From Cryobacterium gelidum (GTDB taxonomy: Bacteria > Actinomycetota > Actinomycetes > Actinomycetales > Microbacteriaceae), in the NCBI RefSeq assembly GCF_004403985.1, contig NZ_SOHL01000013.1:310001-374000 (forward strand): a DNA stretch of 64,000 nt, written 5' to 3'. The translations under genes and the position numbers were made by a program. The notes beneath the pieces were generated by a model. That model searched no databases. It was not told the origin of the DNA and saw nothing but the letters and a program-made list of their open reading frames with translations. The number at the start of each line of letters is the position of its first letter. Positions within the stretch are counted from its first letter, which is position 1. Below, one piece after another: positions 46,741 through 55,424 of the stretch.

Positions 46741-47672
46741 TTCAGACTCCGTTTCTGCAGGGGCATGTAGATGAGTAAGACGACCAGGGCCACGACGATC
46801 ATGTTGACACCCAGTGCCATGGCCACATTCTCCTGGCCAGCCAGATTGCCACCGGCCAGTCCACTGTCGATGCGCAGGCTAATGAGGGGTACTCCACCGC
46901 CTCCGATCAGGGCCGCGGCCGACGCGTGGGTCGCAAATGACGCCCCGAAAAGTAGGACGAAGCCGCTCAGAATCGCTGGAGTGGCGATTGGCAAGCCAAT
47001 TTTCTTCCAGAACTGCCAGCTGGTTGCCCCCACGGAGGCTGCCGCCTCCTTCCACTCCACGCGCAGGCCGGCCAGGGTGGGCAGAACAACCATGACCATG
47101 GTCGGTATCAGAAAATACTGATACATCAGGATGAGTCCGCCGCTGCTGTAGAGGGTGAAGCCGAGGTCTGTTAGCGACAAAAGTTCTGTGATGATGCCCG
47201 CGTTACCGACCGCCGCAATGAAGGAGAAAGCGAGAGGAACGCCTCCGGAATTGGCCAGCACGCTCGTGAGTACGGTGACCACCGCGGTGAGTTTCCTGGA
47301 GCGCGTAGTGACAATGGCCTGCGCGAGGGCCAGACCCATGATGCCGCCGACCAACGCCGCGATCACGCTTATCTGCAGGCTGTTCTGCATTGCGTCCCAG
47401 GACGCGCCCCGAAAACTGGCCGCAAAGTTGGCCAGGCTGGGTACGTAGTTCCCCGGCTTGTTCACGTCGGCCACCCGGAACGCCGACAGCACAATACCGC
47501 ACACCGGCACGCCCAAAAAAAGCGCTATGAAGACAAGGAAGGGGATGAGCCCCATGCACGAAGCGCCGACCCGGTGTTCGGCCCGGGCCTGCAACGAACG
47601 AATGCGATACGTTGCCCGAGCGATCGAACCAGGGACCGAGGGGGCGTTCCTCCTGGCCACCGTGGGGGTCAC
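46728..47672 (-). CDS. ABC importer permease 1 (PhnU/PotB-like)
   Basis: A 314-residue permease with six helices and the EAA loop KEAAASVGATSWQFWKKIGLP. I take the GTG (VTPTVARRNAP), which overlaps the binding-protein stop as GTGA, matching the overlaps elsewhere in this operon. A GTG 21 bases upstream is an alternative and neither has a strong Shine-Dalgarno sequence. Partner of permease 2. Confidence 0.88.
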   Translation of the reverse strand: MTPTVARRNAPSVPGSIARATYRIRSLQARAEHRVGASCMGLIPFLVFIALFLGVPVCGIVLSAFRVADVNKPGNYVPSLANFAASFRGASWDAMQNSLQISVIAALVGGIMGLALAQAIVTTRSRKLTAVVTVLTSVLANSGGVPLAFSFIAAVGNAGIITELLSLTDLGFTLYSSGGLILMYQYFLIPTMVMVVLPTLAGLRVEWKEAAASVGATSWQFWKKIGLPIATPAILSGFVLLFGASFATHASAAALIGGGGVPLISLRIDSGLAGGNLAGQENVAMALGVNMIVVALVVLLIYMPLQKRSLKWFK

Positions 47673-48808
47673 GAGGCGACCGCTGCGTCCCACTTCTCAG
47701 CGAGGAGCAGGTTGGCAGCGCTGCGCTGGGCTTCAGACGGAAACTCGAATCCGTTCATGACGGTCGGGAGCTTGTCAGCCGCGGCCGTGTCGACAGCACC
47801 GGACTGGACCAGGGCCTCGAATCGCACGGGTCGGGTGTAGCCATTGAGCAGGATGTTCTGGCCCTCGTCGGAGTACATGAACTCGATCCATAGGCGTGCA
47901 GCAGCGGGGTGCGGGGCGTCCGCGTTGATTGACGCGGCGTAGTAGGACGCCATGGTGCCGTCGGTCGGGATGACAACCTGGAAATCGACCCCAGCCGCGG
48001 CTGTGTCATCGGCCACGGCCAAATTGAGGTAGTCCCAGTTGATGATGATGGGGGTTTCACCGGTTTCCAGGGTGCCGGCGTTGGCCGCGACGGGAATGAG
48101 AATGCCGCTGGCCGACAACTCCGCCATGAACTCGATACCGGGCTGGATGTCGTCGAGACTGCCGCCCATCGCCATCGCTGCGGCCCAGACTGCGTTGAAG
48201 CCAGACTCGCCCTGGGCGGGATTTCCGGTGAGGGCGACCTTCCCGACGTACTGCGGGTCATCGAGTTCGGCGAATGAGGTGGGACACACCGCGACTGCGG
48301 CCGCATCACACCCGATGGTGACATAGCCGCCGTACTGGTTCGTCCACATGCCCTCGGCATCCGTGAGTGTCGGGTCAATGTCAGCGACCGTCGCGGGACG
48401 ATATTCGGCCAGGAGTCCCTCAGCACTCGCGCTGTTGGCGAAGGAAACTCCAGTGTCGAGGTAGTCAAGGGACCGGCTCTGGCCGATGCGGTTCTTGATG
48501 GCGTTGACCTGATCCTGACTGGAACCGGCCGAGGTGTCATTGTCCACCTCGATACCGTAGGTTGCCGTGAATTCCTCAATCAAGACGCCGTAATTCGCCC
48601 AGTCCGGATATAGGCCCATGACGTTCAGAGTTCCTTCAGCCTGCGCAGCGCTCACGAGACTGTCCAACCCACCGCCGCTCTCGACGGAGGTCGCGTCCGC
48701 CCAGTCGACGTCCCCGGCAGCGTCGGTGGAGGTACTTGTACAACCAGACAGGCCGAGTGCGCTGACAAGCAGGACTGCGGGCAGGTAATGGCGGCGCGAC
48801 ATGTTCAT
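47669..48808 (-). CDS. ABC importer solute-binding lipoprotein (AEP/Fe/hexose-phosphate-like)
   Basis: A 379-residue type 2 periplasmic-binding lipoprotein. The signal peptide MNMSRRHYLPAVLLVSALG ends at lipobox LSGC. The mature part (GTLNVMGLYPDWANYG, YGIEVDNDTSAGSSQDQVN, IIINWDYLNLA) resembles the PotD/FbpA/AfuA/PhnS group rather than sugar-binding MalE. GAGGA precedes the ATG. First gene of a five-gene overlapping operon ending in the HAD-EEP fusion. Ligand unknown; a phosphate ester is inferred. Confidence 0.88.
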   Translation of the reverse strand: MNMSRRHYLPAVLLVSALGLSGCTSTSTDAAGDVDWADATSVESGGGLDSLVSAAQAEGTLNVMGLYPDWANYGVLIEEFTATYGIEVDNDTSAGSSQDQVNAIKNRIGQSRSLDYLDTGVSFANSASAEGLLAEYRPATVADIDPTLTDAEGMWTNQYGGYVTIGCDAAAVAVCPTSFAELDDPQYVGKVALTGNPAQGESGFNAVWAAAMAMGGSLDDIQPGIEFMAELSASGILIPVAANAGTLETGETPIIINWDYLNLAVADDTAAAGVDFQVVIPTDGTMASYYAASINADAPHPAAARLWIEFMYSDEGQNILLNGYTRPVRFEALVQSGAVDTAAADKLPTVMNGFEFPSEAQRSAANLLLAEKWDAAVAS

Positions 48809-48882
48809 TGAAATCCTCTTCAGCCAGAATGATCGTGTACGAGTGGGTCACCGACGGAGACTCCCAAGGCGAAAGGTCATCG

Positions 48883-48936
48883 TTCACTACGACTTATCTA
48901 GTGAACTTTGGTCCTTGACGATTGAAGTTCACTAGA
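48883..48936. promoter_or_regulatory. GntR operator region: perfect inverted repeat plus half-site
   Basis: TCTAGTGAACTT (48897-48908) and AAGTTCACTAGA (48925-48936) are perfect 12-bp inverted arms with a 16-base spacer. A third GTTCACTA copy begins near 48883. The spacer contains TTGACG (48915-48920), which may be a -35 for the regulator. The site sits between the divergent importer operon and the GntR gene. The rest of this 292-base gap shows no other feature. Confidence 0.7.
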
Positions 48937-49100
48937 GAAGTTTGGCCGGGATGGGTAGATTGGGTGACGAAAAGGTAAACGCTGGATGAACCCCCCGTAC
49001 GTGAGGCCGGTCCGGTCACCCCACGGTGCGGTGACACAATACTTTGGAAGGTGAACCAGGCCGGGCTGTCGGAGCTGGGCCGCACACAGTGAGGTTGGGC

Positions 49101-49832
49101 GTGGCGAGGTATCACGACATCGCAGAAGCCATTCGAGGGGCGATCACCCGGGGGCTCTACGCACGCGGAAGTCAGCTGCCCAGCGAACGTGTGCTCTCCG
49201 AAGAATTCGCCGTTGCTCCCGGTACTATCCGGCAGGCACTGGGCGAGCTCGAAACCGAGGGGGTTTTGGCCTCCCGCCGCGGAAGCCGGCGCACCGTCAT
49301 CGGTGAGCCCCGGTCGGCAGGGACGTTTGAAGAGTTTCGGAGTTTTGCCCAATGGGCGTCGTCGCGCGGGCGCGTACCGGCTGGCCAGGTCATCTCGGCG
49401 GTGTGGCAGGACGCTTCGCCGCTCGACCGCGAGGCACTTCGGTTACCGACAGCTGCTCGCGTCTTCTGTGTCGTGCGGGTACGCCTGCTTGACGGCGATG
49501 CCATCATGGTGGAGCGCACCCGCTACCGGGATACGGTCGGCGCCGAGGTGGAGCGGATTCCGTCCGACTGCCCGTCGGTGACTGCCTGGCTTGCAGCGAC
49601 GGCCAAAATCACCTTCTCCCGCGCGGAGCATCAGTTTTCCGCCTGCCCGGCAGGGGCGGAAGATGCCCGGCTGCTCGATGTGCGCCGCGGATCCCCGATG
49701 CTCATGCACAAACGGATGAGTTTCAGCCGCGACGGCGTGCCGCTGGAGAGGTCGGTCGACCGCTACGTCGCCGACACGATCAGCCTCGTGGTCGACAACT
49801 CCCTGAACGCCAACGCCTTGCGCTGGAAATGA
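49101..49832 (+). CDS. GntR-family regulator (HutC/UTRA type)
   Basis: A 243-residue regulator. The winged helix spans about 1-70 (RYHDIAEAIRGAITRGLY, LPSERVLSEEF, APGTIRQALGELE) and is followed by a UTRA ligand-binding domain (RVFCVVRVRLLDG, MVERTRYRD, MLMHKRMSF, ERSVDRYVADTI). The same architecture occurs in PhnF and in phosphosugar sensors. Start is uncertain: I chose GTG (VARYHDIA); a GTG 12 bases earlier is also in frame. It is divergent from the organophosphate-type importer and probably controls it. Confidence 0.88.
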   Translation: MARYHDIAEAIRGAITRGLYARGSQLPSERVLSEEFAVAPGTIRQALGELETEGVLASRRGSRRTVIGEPRSAGTFEEFRSFAQWASSRGRVPAGQVISAVWQDASPLDREALRLPTAARVFCVVRVRLLDGDAIMVERTRYRDTVGAEVERIPSDCPSVTAWLAATAKITFSRAEHQFSACPAGAEDARLLDVRRGSPMLMHKRMSFSRDGVPLERSVDRYVADTISLVVDNSLNANALRWK

Positions 49833-49895
49833 CTGCGGGGGCATCGTGCCGGAGTTGGCCCCCGGCATCCATTCACCGGAGCGCCACCAGCTCGG

Positions 49896-50870
49896 CTAGC
49901 CCTTGGTCGACCCGGCGAGCAGGCCGCGCACGAAGAAGCGCTGCAGCGAGAAGAACACGATCAGCGGAACCAGAATCGACAGGAAGGCACCGGCTGTGAG
50001 CAGATGCCAGTCCTGCCCACGGGCACCGGAGAGTTCGGCGAGTAGTTTGGTCATCGGGGCGACCGCACCGTCCGCGAAGATCAGCGCCACCAGCAGGTCG
50101 TTCCAGACCCAGAGAAACTGGAAGATGGCGATCGACGCGATGGCCGGCATGGTCAGCGGCAACACGATGCGAAAGAAGATCTGCCCGTGGCCGGCGCCGT
50201 CGACCCTGGCCGCTTCAATGACCTCGCTCGGAATCTCCGAGACGAAGTTGTGCAGCAGGTAGATGGCCAGGGGAAGAGCGAACATGGTGTGCGCAATCCA
50301 CACCTGCGAATAGCCGCTGCCGGGGTTGAGCGCCGCGACGACCGGGAAGCCAAAAATAGTGCCGCCGGAGAAGAATTGCAGCAGCGGCACGAGGGCCATC
50401 TGAATCGGCACGATCTGCAAGGCAAAGACGCCGATGAACATGACGTTCTTGCCTCGGAAGTCAATCCAGGCGAAGGCGTAGGCGGCAAGGCTGGCAATCA
50501 TCAACGGGATGAGTGTGGCCGGCAGGGTGATCGCGATCGAGTTGATGAATGACCCAGCCAGATTGAGCTGGCTGTTGCCCGCGGCCAGAGCCGTCGTGTA
50601 GTTGTCGAAGGTGACCCCGGTGTTGGTGAAAATGGTCCACCAACCGGTGGTGCGCACCTGCTGCGCCGGCCGGAAGGACGACACCAGCAGGCCCAGGGTG
50701 GGGATCGACCACAGCACCGCGATGATGAGCGCCCCAATGGTCGCTCCGCGGCTGGTCAGCCGTTTCTTGGTGTTGCGGGCGATGGGCGACTCCATCCGGC
50801 GAACGCCGCGTCGGAGTCGCCGCGTGGTCTGGGCGTCAACGGGAAGTCTTACGGGCATGACGGAGCTCAT
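49896..50870 (-). CDS. aglG: CUT1 ABC permease (AglG/MalG-like)
   Basis: A 324-residue permease. A basic N-terminal tail (about 1-40) precedes six helices. EAARVDGAGHGQIFFRIVLP is the EAA loop. It resembles alpha-glucoside AglG/MalG permeases. Its ATG overlaps the upstream permease stop by 4 bases. No ATPase is present in the cluster. Convergent with the GntR gene, with only a weak 6-bp GC hairpin between. Confidence 0.88.
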   Translation of the reverse strand: MSSVMPVRLPVDAQTTRRLRRGVRRMESPIARNTKKRLTSRGATIGALIIAVLWSIPTLGLLVSSFRPAQQVRTTGWWTIFTNTGVTFDNYTTALAAGNSQLNLAGSFINSIAITLPATLIPLMIASLAAYAFAWIDFRGKNVMFIGVFALQIVPIQMALVPLLQFFSGGTIFGFPVVAALNPGSGYSQVWIAHTMFALPLAIYLLHNFVSEIPSEVIEAARVDGAGHGQIFFRIVLPLTMPAIASIAIFQFLWVWNDLLVALIFADGAVAPMTKLLAELSGARGQDWHLLTAGAFLSILVPLIVFFSLQRFFVRGLLAGSTKG

Positions 50871-52000
50871 CGGATTTCCCTCTGCTTCTTGATCTGGCGG
50901 GCGTTGTAGACGACGATCGGCAGTACCAGCAGGAACAGCACCAGGGCGAAGGCGGCTGAGCGGCCCTGCTCGAAGTTCTTGAACTGGGTGTACATTTCGT
51001 TGGCGACGACGCTGGTCTCGTTGGACCCGGCCGTGGTGGTGCGCACAATGTCGAAGACCTTGAGCGACACGATGGAGATAGTCGTCAGAACGACGACGAG
51101 GGCGCTGCGGATGCCGGGGACGGTCACGTTCACGAACTGCTCCCAGGCGTTGGTGCCATCGAGTTCGGCCGCCTCCATCTGCTCGGTCGGCACGCCCTTG
51201 ATGGCGGCAGACAGCACCACCATGGCGAACCCGGTCTGTACCCAGATGAGAATCACGATAAGAAACAGGGTATTGAACGGGGACACCGACAGAAAGTCCA
51301 CCGGCTGCCCGCCGAACATGACCACAAGCTGGTTCAGCAGGCCGATCTGCTCCTGGTCGGCCGGGCGGGCCGTGTAGACGAAACGCCAGATAATGGATGC
51401 TCCCACCAGGGAGATGGCCATCGGCATGAAGACCAGAATCTTGAAATACTTCTCACCGCGGCTCTTGTCGATGAACACCGCGTAAGCGAGGCCGGCGATG
51501 GTCGAGATGGTCGGAACGATCAACACCCAGACAATGGTGTTGAGCACGATGCGCACGTTCTCGGGCTGGGTGAAGATCCAGGCGAAGTTGTCCAAGCCAA
51601 CGAACCGGTCACCGCGAGCGCTCATGAAGGCCTGCACCGTGGTCTGAATGGTGGGAATGACCAAGCCGATGCCGAGCAGGATAGCGGCCGGGGCGAGAAA
51701 ACCGACCAGCTGGAACAGGTAGCCGGCACCCGTGCGGGAGCGGTAGTCGATGTAGAAGAAGCCGAGTCCCAATACGCCGGCGCCGATAATGGCCCAGGTG
51801 TAGGAGTTGGCAACCAGCAAAATCAGCAGTGGTGCCAGAACGCAGACGGCAAGACGAATGATCGTGTAGCCCCGGCCAGAGCGTGGGGCGATCTCGACGA
51901 AAAACAAGATGGCACCAACAACGACACCGAACGCCAGGATGATGATGGGGACTTGTGCCAGCGCTGGTAATTGCGCCAGCCAGGAGAAGAAAGCGGACAT
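50867..52000 (-). CDS. aglF: CUT1 ABC permease with extended N-terminus (AglF/MalF-like)
   Basis: A 377-residue permease. Two to three extra N-terminal helices (FFSWLAQLPALAQVPIIILA onward) precede the six-helix core, as in AglF-type alpha-glucoside permeases. The EAA loop is EAAELDGTNAWEQFVNVTVP. The ATG (MSAFFSWLAQ) is preceded by GGAAGG; an upstream in-frame extension is rejected. It follows the binding-protein gene after a strong hairpin. Confidence 0.88.
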   Translation of the reverse strand: MSAFFSWLAQLPALAQVPIIILAFGVVVGAILFFVEIAPRSGRGYTIIRLAVCVLAPLLILLVANSYTWAIIGAGVLGLGFFYIDYRSRTGAGYLFQLVGFLAPAAILLGIGLVIPTIQTTVQAFMSARGDRFVGLDNFAWIFTQPENVRIVLNTIVWVLIVPTISTIAGLAYAVFIDKSRGEKYFKILVFMPMAISLVGASIIWRFVYTARPADQEQIGLLNQLVVMFGGQPVDFLSVSPFNTLFLIVILIWVQTGFAMVVLSAAIKGVPTEQMEAAELDGTNAWEQFVNVTVPGIRSALVVVLTTISIVSLKVFDIVRTTTAGSNETSVVANEMYTQFKNFEQGRSAAFALVLFLLVLPIVVYNARQIKKQREIR

Positions 52001-52084
52001 CTGAAACCTTCCGAGTACGACAGTAAACCCTGGTATTCGCCCGACAACCGGTGAAAACGTATCGATAACGCACACCTGCCACGC

Positions 52085-52124
52085 ACGGTGTGCCGCCCGG
52101 TATTCGAAGCGGGCGGCACACCGT
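52085..52124 (-). repeat. Perfect intercistronic stem-loop after aglE-like gene
   Basis: ACGGTGTGCCGCCCG and CGGGCGGCACACCGT pair over 15 bp with a 10-base loop, between the binding-protein stop and the permease start. No U-run follows on the transcribed (minus) strand, so mRNA stabilisation or partial termination is more likely than a full stop. Confidence 0.75.
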
Positions 52125-52152
52125 TTTCATGCCTGAGTGATGGCTGTTCCAG

Positions 52153-53472
52153 CTAGCTGGACGGCCAGCCCGCTTCGATGCTCGTGAGCACCTCGTCGGT
52201 CGGTGTGCCATTGATCCAACTGACCATGCCCTTCCAGAAGGTTCCCGATCCCACAGCGCCCGGCATCAGGTCGGAACCGTCAAAGCGGAAGGTGGTTTTC
52301 GGGTCCTGCAGGATGGTGATCGCTTGTTGCAGAATAGGGCTCGTTGCCTTGGAAGCGTCCAGGCCCTTGTTCGCGCTGATCACGCCGCCGAGACCGACCC
52401 GGCTGTTAGCCCAGTCAGCGCTCGAGAGGTATTCCAGCACCTTCTGGGTGTCGGCGTCATCGGAGAAGGCGCCGACAATCTCGCCGCCGCCGGTGACCGT
52501 CTGGCCACCCGCCTTGACCGAGGGAGTGATGAAGGCCCAGACGTCGGCGTCCGGTCCGACCTGTCCGCCAGCATCCGTGATGAATCCATCGAAGAAGGAG
52601 GCCTGGTGGGTCAGCGCGCAGGTGCCGTTGGAGATGGGGGTGGCCACATCTCCGAACGGGGTGCTGTTGATCGACTTGACGTCGCCAAAGGTGGCATTGA
52701 CGTAGCTGGGGTTGAGCAGAATCTCACCGAGGGAGTCAAAGGCACCCTTGATGGCCGGGTCGGTGAAGGGGATCTCGTTGGCGACCCACTTGTCGTAGGT
52801 CTCGGCGCCGGCCTGGCGCAGCACGAGGTCTTCGACCCAGTCGGTGCCGGGCCAGCCGGTGGCGTCACCGGAGCCGAAGCCGGCGCACCAGGGAGCCGCA
52901 CCGGTCTTTTCCTGGATGGTCTTGGTGACGGCGAGCAGTTCGTCCCAGGTGGTGGGAACTTCAACGCCCCACTCCTTGAATTTCGCCGGTGAGTACCAGA
53001 CGAAACCCTTGACGCTGGCCATCAGCGGCGCGCCGTACAGGGTGCCGTCCACCGTGCCGTAGGCCTTCCAGTCGGCCGACCAGTTCTTGTCGACATTAGC
53101 CGCGACGGCGTCGGGTGCTGCCTTGAGGAAATTGCGGGAAGCGAGGTCCTTCATCAGCCCGGGCTGCGGGAAGATGGCGATATCGGGAGCGTTGCCGCCC
53201 TGCGCGCGGATTGAGATCTGGGACTCGAATTCCTTCGACGATTCGTATTGAATGTCGATCTTGTTGTCTTTCTCCCACCCGGCCCAGGACTTCTCGAGGA
53301 GCTGGGCTTCGGTGTCGGCGATCGTGCCGTAGACGGTGACGACGCCATCGCCCTTCGCGCCCGAGTCGGCGGTGGTGGCGCCGGGTCCGCCGGAACAACC
53401 AGCCAGTGCCAGACCAGCTATCGCCGCCATGGCGATCGGTGCTGTAAATCGACGGTGCAGGGAAGGCCGCAT
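52153..53472 (-). CDS. aglE: Alpha-glucoside-binding lipoprotein (AglE-like)
   Basis: A 439-residue type 2 solute-binding lipoprotein. The signal region RRFTAPIAMAAIAGLALAG ends at the lipobox Cys. Segments VTVYGTIADTEAQLLEKSW, APDIAIFPQPGLMKDLA and FWKGMVSWINGTP match the AglE-type alpha-glucoside-binding group. GAGGAG lies 7 bases before the chosen ATG (MRPSLHRRF); an ATG 15 bases upstream is also possible. Trehalose, maltose or sucrose are plausible ligands. Confidence 0.88.
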   Translation of the reverse strand: MRPSLHRRFTAPIAMAAIAGLALAGCSGGPGATTADSGAKGDGVVTVYGTIADTEAQLLEKSWAGWEKDNKIDIQYESSKEFESQISIRAQGGNAPDIAIFPQPGLMKDLASRNFLKAAPDAVAANVDKNWSADWKAYGTVDGTLYGAPLMASVKGFVWYSPAKFKEWGVEVPTTWDELLAVTKTIQEKTGAAPWCAGFGSGDATGWPGTDWVEDLVLRQAGAETYDKWVANEIPFTDPAIKGAFDSLGEILLNPSYVNATFGDVKSINSTPFGDVATPISNGTCALTHQASFFDGFITDAGGQVGPDADVWAFITPSVKAGGQTVTGGGEIVGAFSDDADTQKVLEYLSSADWANSRVGLGGVISANKGLDASKATSPILQQAITILQDPKTTFRFDGSDLMPGAVGSGTFWKGMVSWINGTPTDEVLTSIEAGWPSS

Positions 53473-53575
53473 CTTGGTTCTCCTCATTGAGTGGTGTCGG
53501 ATCGTGTAGAGCGAATGCGAATGGTGGATAGAGCTGGCGGTGCCCGTGGGAACAGGGTCTCGTGCATGAATCTCG

Positions 53576-53587
53576 GGAACCGGTTCC
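53576..53587. promoter_or_regulatory. LacI-type operator O1 of agl module
   Basis: GGAACCGGTTCC, a perfect 12-bp palindrome, 104 bases upstream of the binding-protein start. Confidence 0.65.
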
Positions 53588-53716
53588 AGATCATAAAGTA
53601 TGTCACCTCTTGAGGGATGGCAAGTCCAAGAATGTAACGGAATGGCAAAGATCCCAGCCACAGTGTTGGGCGGTGTCCGAGTTTAGCGGCTGCATCACGA
53701 CAGAATCAAGAGATTT

Positions 53717-53734
53717 CATGGAACCGGTTCCATG
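53717..53734. promoter_or_regulatory. LacI-type operator O2 of agl module
   Basis: CATGGAACCGGTTCCATG, a perfect 18-bp palindrome, 54 bases upstream of the regulator ATG. It shares the 12-bp core of O1; the cores start 144 bp apart. The rest of this 316-base gap shows no gene. Confidence 0.75.
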
Positions 53735-53788
53735 CCTGCCGAACGCACGCTAGGGTGTGAGAAGCAGTCACCATAGACGGAGGCATAG

Positions 53789-54817
53789 ATGAGCGCGATC
53801 GCCGATGTCGCGCGCCTCGCCGGTGTGGCCAAAGCCACGGCCAGCCGTGCATTGAGCGGCCGCGGCTACGTTTCTATCGAGACCCGAGCAAAGGTCATCG
53901 CCGCTGCCCGGCAAATTGGGTACGTTGCATCGCCGAACGCCGCGAGTCTGGTGACCGGGCGCACGCAGAGTGTCGGCGTGATCATTCCGTACATCAGTCG
54001 CTGGTTTTTCGGGGAGGTCCTCGAAAGCCTGGAACTGGCCCTGCTGGAGCAGGGCTACGACATGACCCTGTACAACCTGCCGCCCGCTTCCCCGGAGCGC
54101 GATCGTGTCTTCGAGTTTTTCCTGGCCCGCAAGCGTTTCGACGGCATTATCTCGGTCTGCGTCGAGCTGAGCGAGCAGGAGGTCGAACACCTGCATCAGC
54201 TCCGCCGCCCCCTCGTCGGCATCGGTGGCCCCATCCGCGGCGTGGCCACGATCGAGATCGACGACGTTGCGGCCGCCCGCCTGGCCACCGAACATCTGCT
54301 CAGCCTCGGGCACCGCGACATCGTGCACGTAGGCGGCAGCCAGGTTGACGAGATGGACTTTCAGGTGCACAGTAACCGCCTGCGCGGCTTTGAGGCTGCG
54401 ATGACGGCGGCCGGTCTTCCGGTCAGCGGATGCTTCTACTCCTCGGAGTTCACCACGCCCGGTGGGTACGCCCGGGGCCTGGCTGTACTCGGCGACCCCC
54501 GGAGACGCCCCACGGCAATCTTCGCGGCGAGTGATGAGATCGCCTTCGGGCTCATTTTGGCGGCCCGGGAATTGGGGATTCGAGTGCCCACGGAACTGAG
54601 CGTGATAGGAATCGATGGGCATCCGCACGCCGAGATGTTCCGTCTCACTACCCTCGCGCAGCATCCGCGCATGCAGGGCGAACTCGCGGTACGCACCCTG
54701 CTGGCCGGACTTGCCAGCGGGAGCAGCGTCGGCGCGTCGGCCGTGTTGCCCACCAGCCTCATCATCCGGTCAAGCACCAGTGCGCCACGAATGCTACGCG
54801 GCCTGGGTGCCCAATAA
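53789..54817 (+). CDS. LacI-family regulator of alpha-glucoside module
   Basis: A 342-residue LacI/GalR protein. HTH IADVARLAGVAKATASRAL and hinge SPNAASLVTGRTQ are followed by the effector domain (HRDIVHVGGSQVDEM, AASDEIAFGLI, GIDGHPHAEM). GGAGG precedes the ATG. It is divergent from aglEFG with two shared-core palindromes between, so it probably represses both directions until an alpha-glucoside binds. Confidence 0.9.
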   Translation: MSAIADVARLAGVAKATASRALSGRGYVSIETRAKVIAAARQIGYVASPNAASLVTGRTQSVGVIIPYISRWFFGEVLESLELALLEQGYDMTLYNLPPASPERDRVFEFFLARKRFDGIISVCVELSEQEVEHLHQLRRPLVGIGGPIRGVATIEIDDVAAARLATEHLLSLGHRDIVHVGGSQVDEMDFQVHSNRLRGFEAAMTAAGLPVSGCFYSSEFTTPGGYARGLAVLGDPRRRPTAIFAASDEIAFGLILAARELGIRVPTELSVIGIDGHPHAEMFRLTTLAQHPRMQGELAVRTLLAGLASGSSVGASAVLPTSLIIRSSTSAPRMLRGLGAQ

Positions 54818-54882
54818 CGCCCATTCACATCCGCCGGCATCCGCGCAACCTACCGACGCGAATGAATGACGACGGGTACGAC

Positions 54883-54922
54883 AAAGGGGGGCGCCGTCTC
54901 CGTTCCGGAAACGACGCCCCCC
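54883..54922 (-). terminator. Terminator of rplJ-rplL
   Basis: GGGGGGCG (54886-54893) pairs with CGCCCCCC (54915-54922), with CGT/ACG extending the stem inside. On the minus strand the hairpin is followed by TTTGTCG. It lies 65 bases past the rplL stop. Confidence 0.75.
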
Positions 54923-54986
54923 TGCTCACTGATCGGCTCGAAGCCGGTCGGTTACGCCTCAATCAGAACCCCTCGCGGGGCATAGA

Positions 54987-55370
54987 TTACTTGAGGGTAA
55001 CGGTGGCGCCGGCCTCTTCGAGGGAAGCCTTGGCCTTGTCGGCAGCATCCTTGGCAACGCCCTCGAGGACGGCCTTCGGCGCGCCATCGACAACGGCCTT
55101 GGCCTCGCCGAGGCCCAGGCTGGTGAGCTCGCGTACAACCTTGATGACCTGGATCTTCTTGTCGCCAACGGCGTCAAGGATGACGTCGAATGCGGTCTGC
55201 TCTTCAACCTCTTCAACGGCAGCGGCGGGGCCAGCGGCTCCGGCAGCGGCGACGGGGGCTGCTGCGGTGACCTCGAAGGTCTCCTCGAACGCCTTGACGA
55301 ACTCGGAGAGCTCGATGAGGGTCAGGCCCTTGAACTGCTCAAGCAGGTCTTCAGTGGAAAGCTTTGCCAT
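54987..55370 (-). CDS. rplL: 50S ribosomal protein L7/L12
   Basis: A 127-residue ribosomal stalk protein. The N-terminal dimerisation domain ([20 protein letters not shown]) is joined by an Ala/Gly/Pro hinge (about 38-52) to the factor-binding C-terminal domain ([36 protein letters not shown]). It binds L10 and recruits elongation factors. 54 bases downstream of rplJ. Confidence 0.98.
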   Translation of the reverse strand: MAKLSTEDLLEQFKGLTLIELSEFVKAFEETFEVTAAAPVAAAGAAGPAAAVEEVEEQTAFDVILDAVGDKKIQVIKVVRELTSLGLGEAKAVVDGAPKAVLEGVAKDAADKAKASLEEAGATVTLK

Positions 55371-55424
55371 GATGTACTCCTTTTAGTTTCTTAAAAATTC
55401 GTGAACCGCGGTGTAGGCAGGTGC

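Noticed and set aside
49837..49863. Terminator between gntR and aglG-like genes
   Set aside because: Only a 6-bp GGGGGC/GCCCCC stem with a 15-base loop and no U-run.
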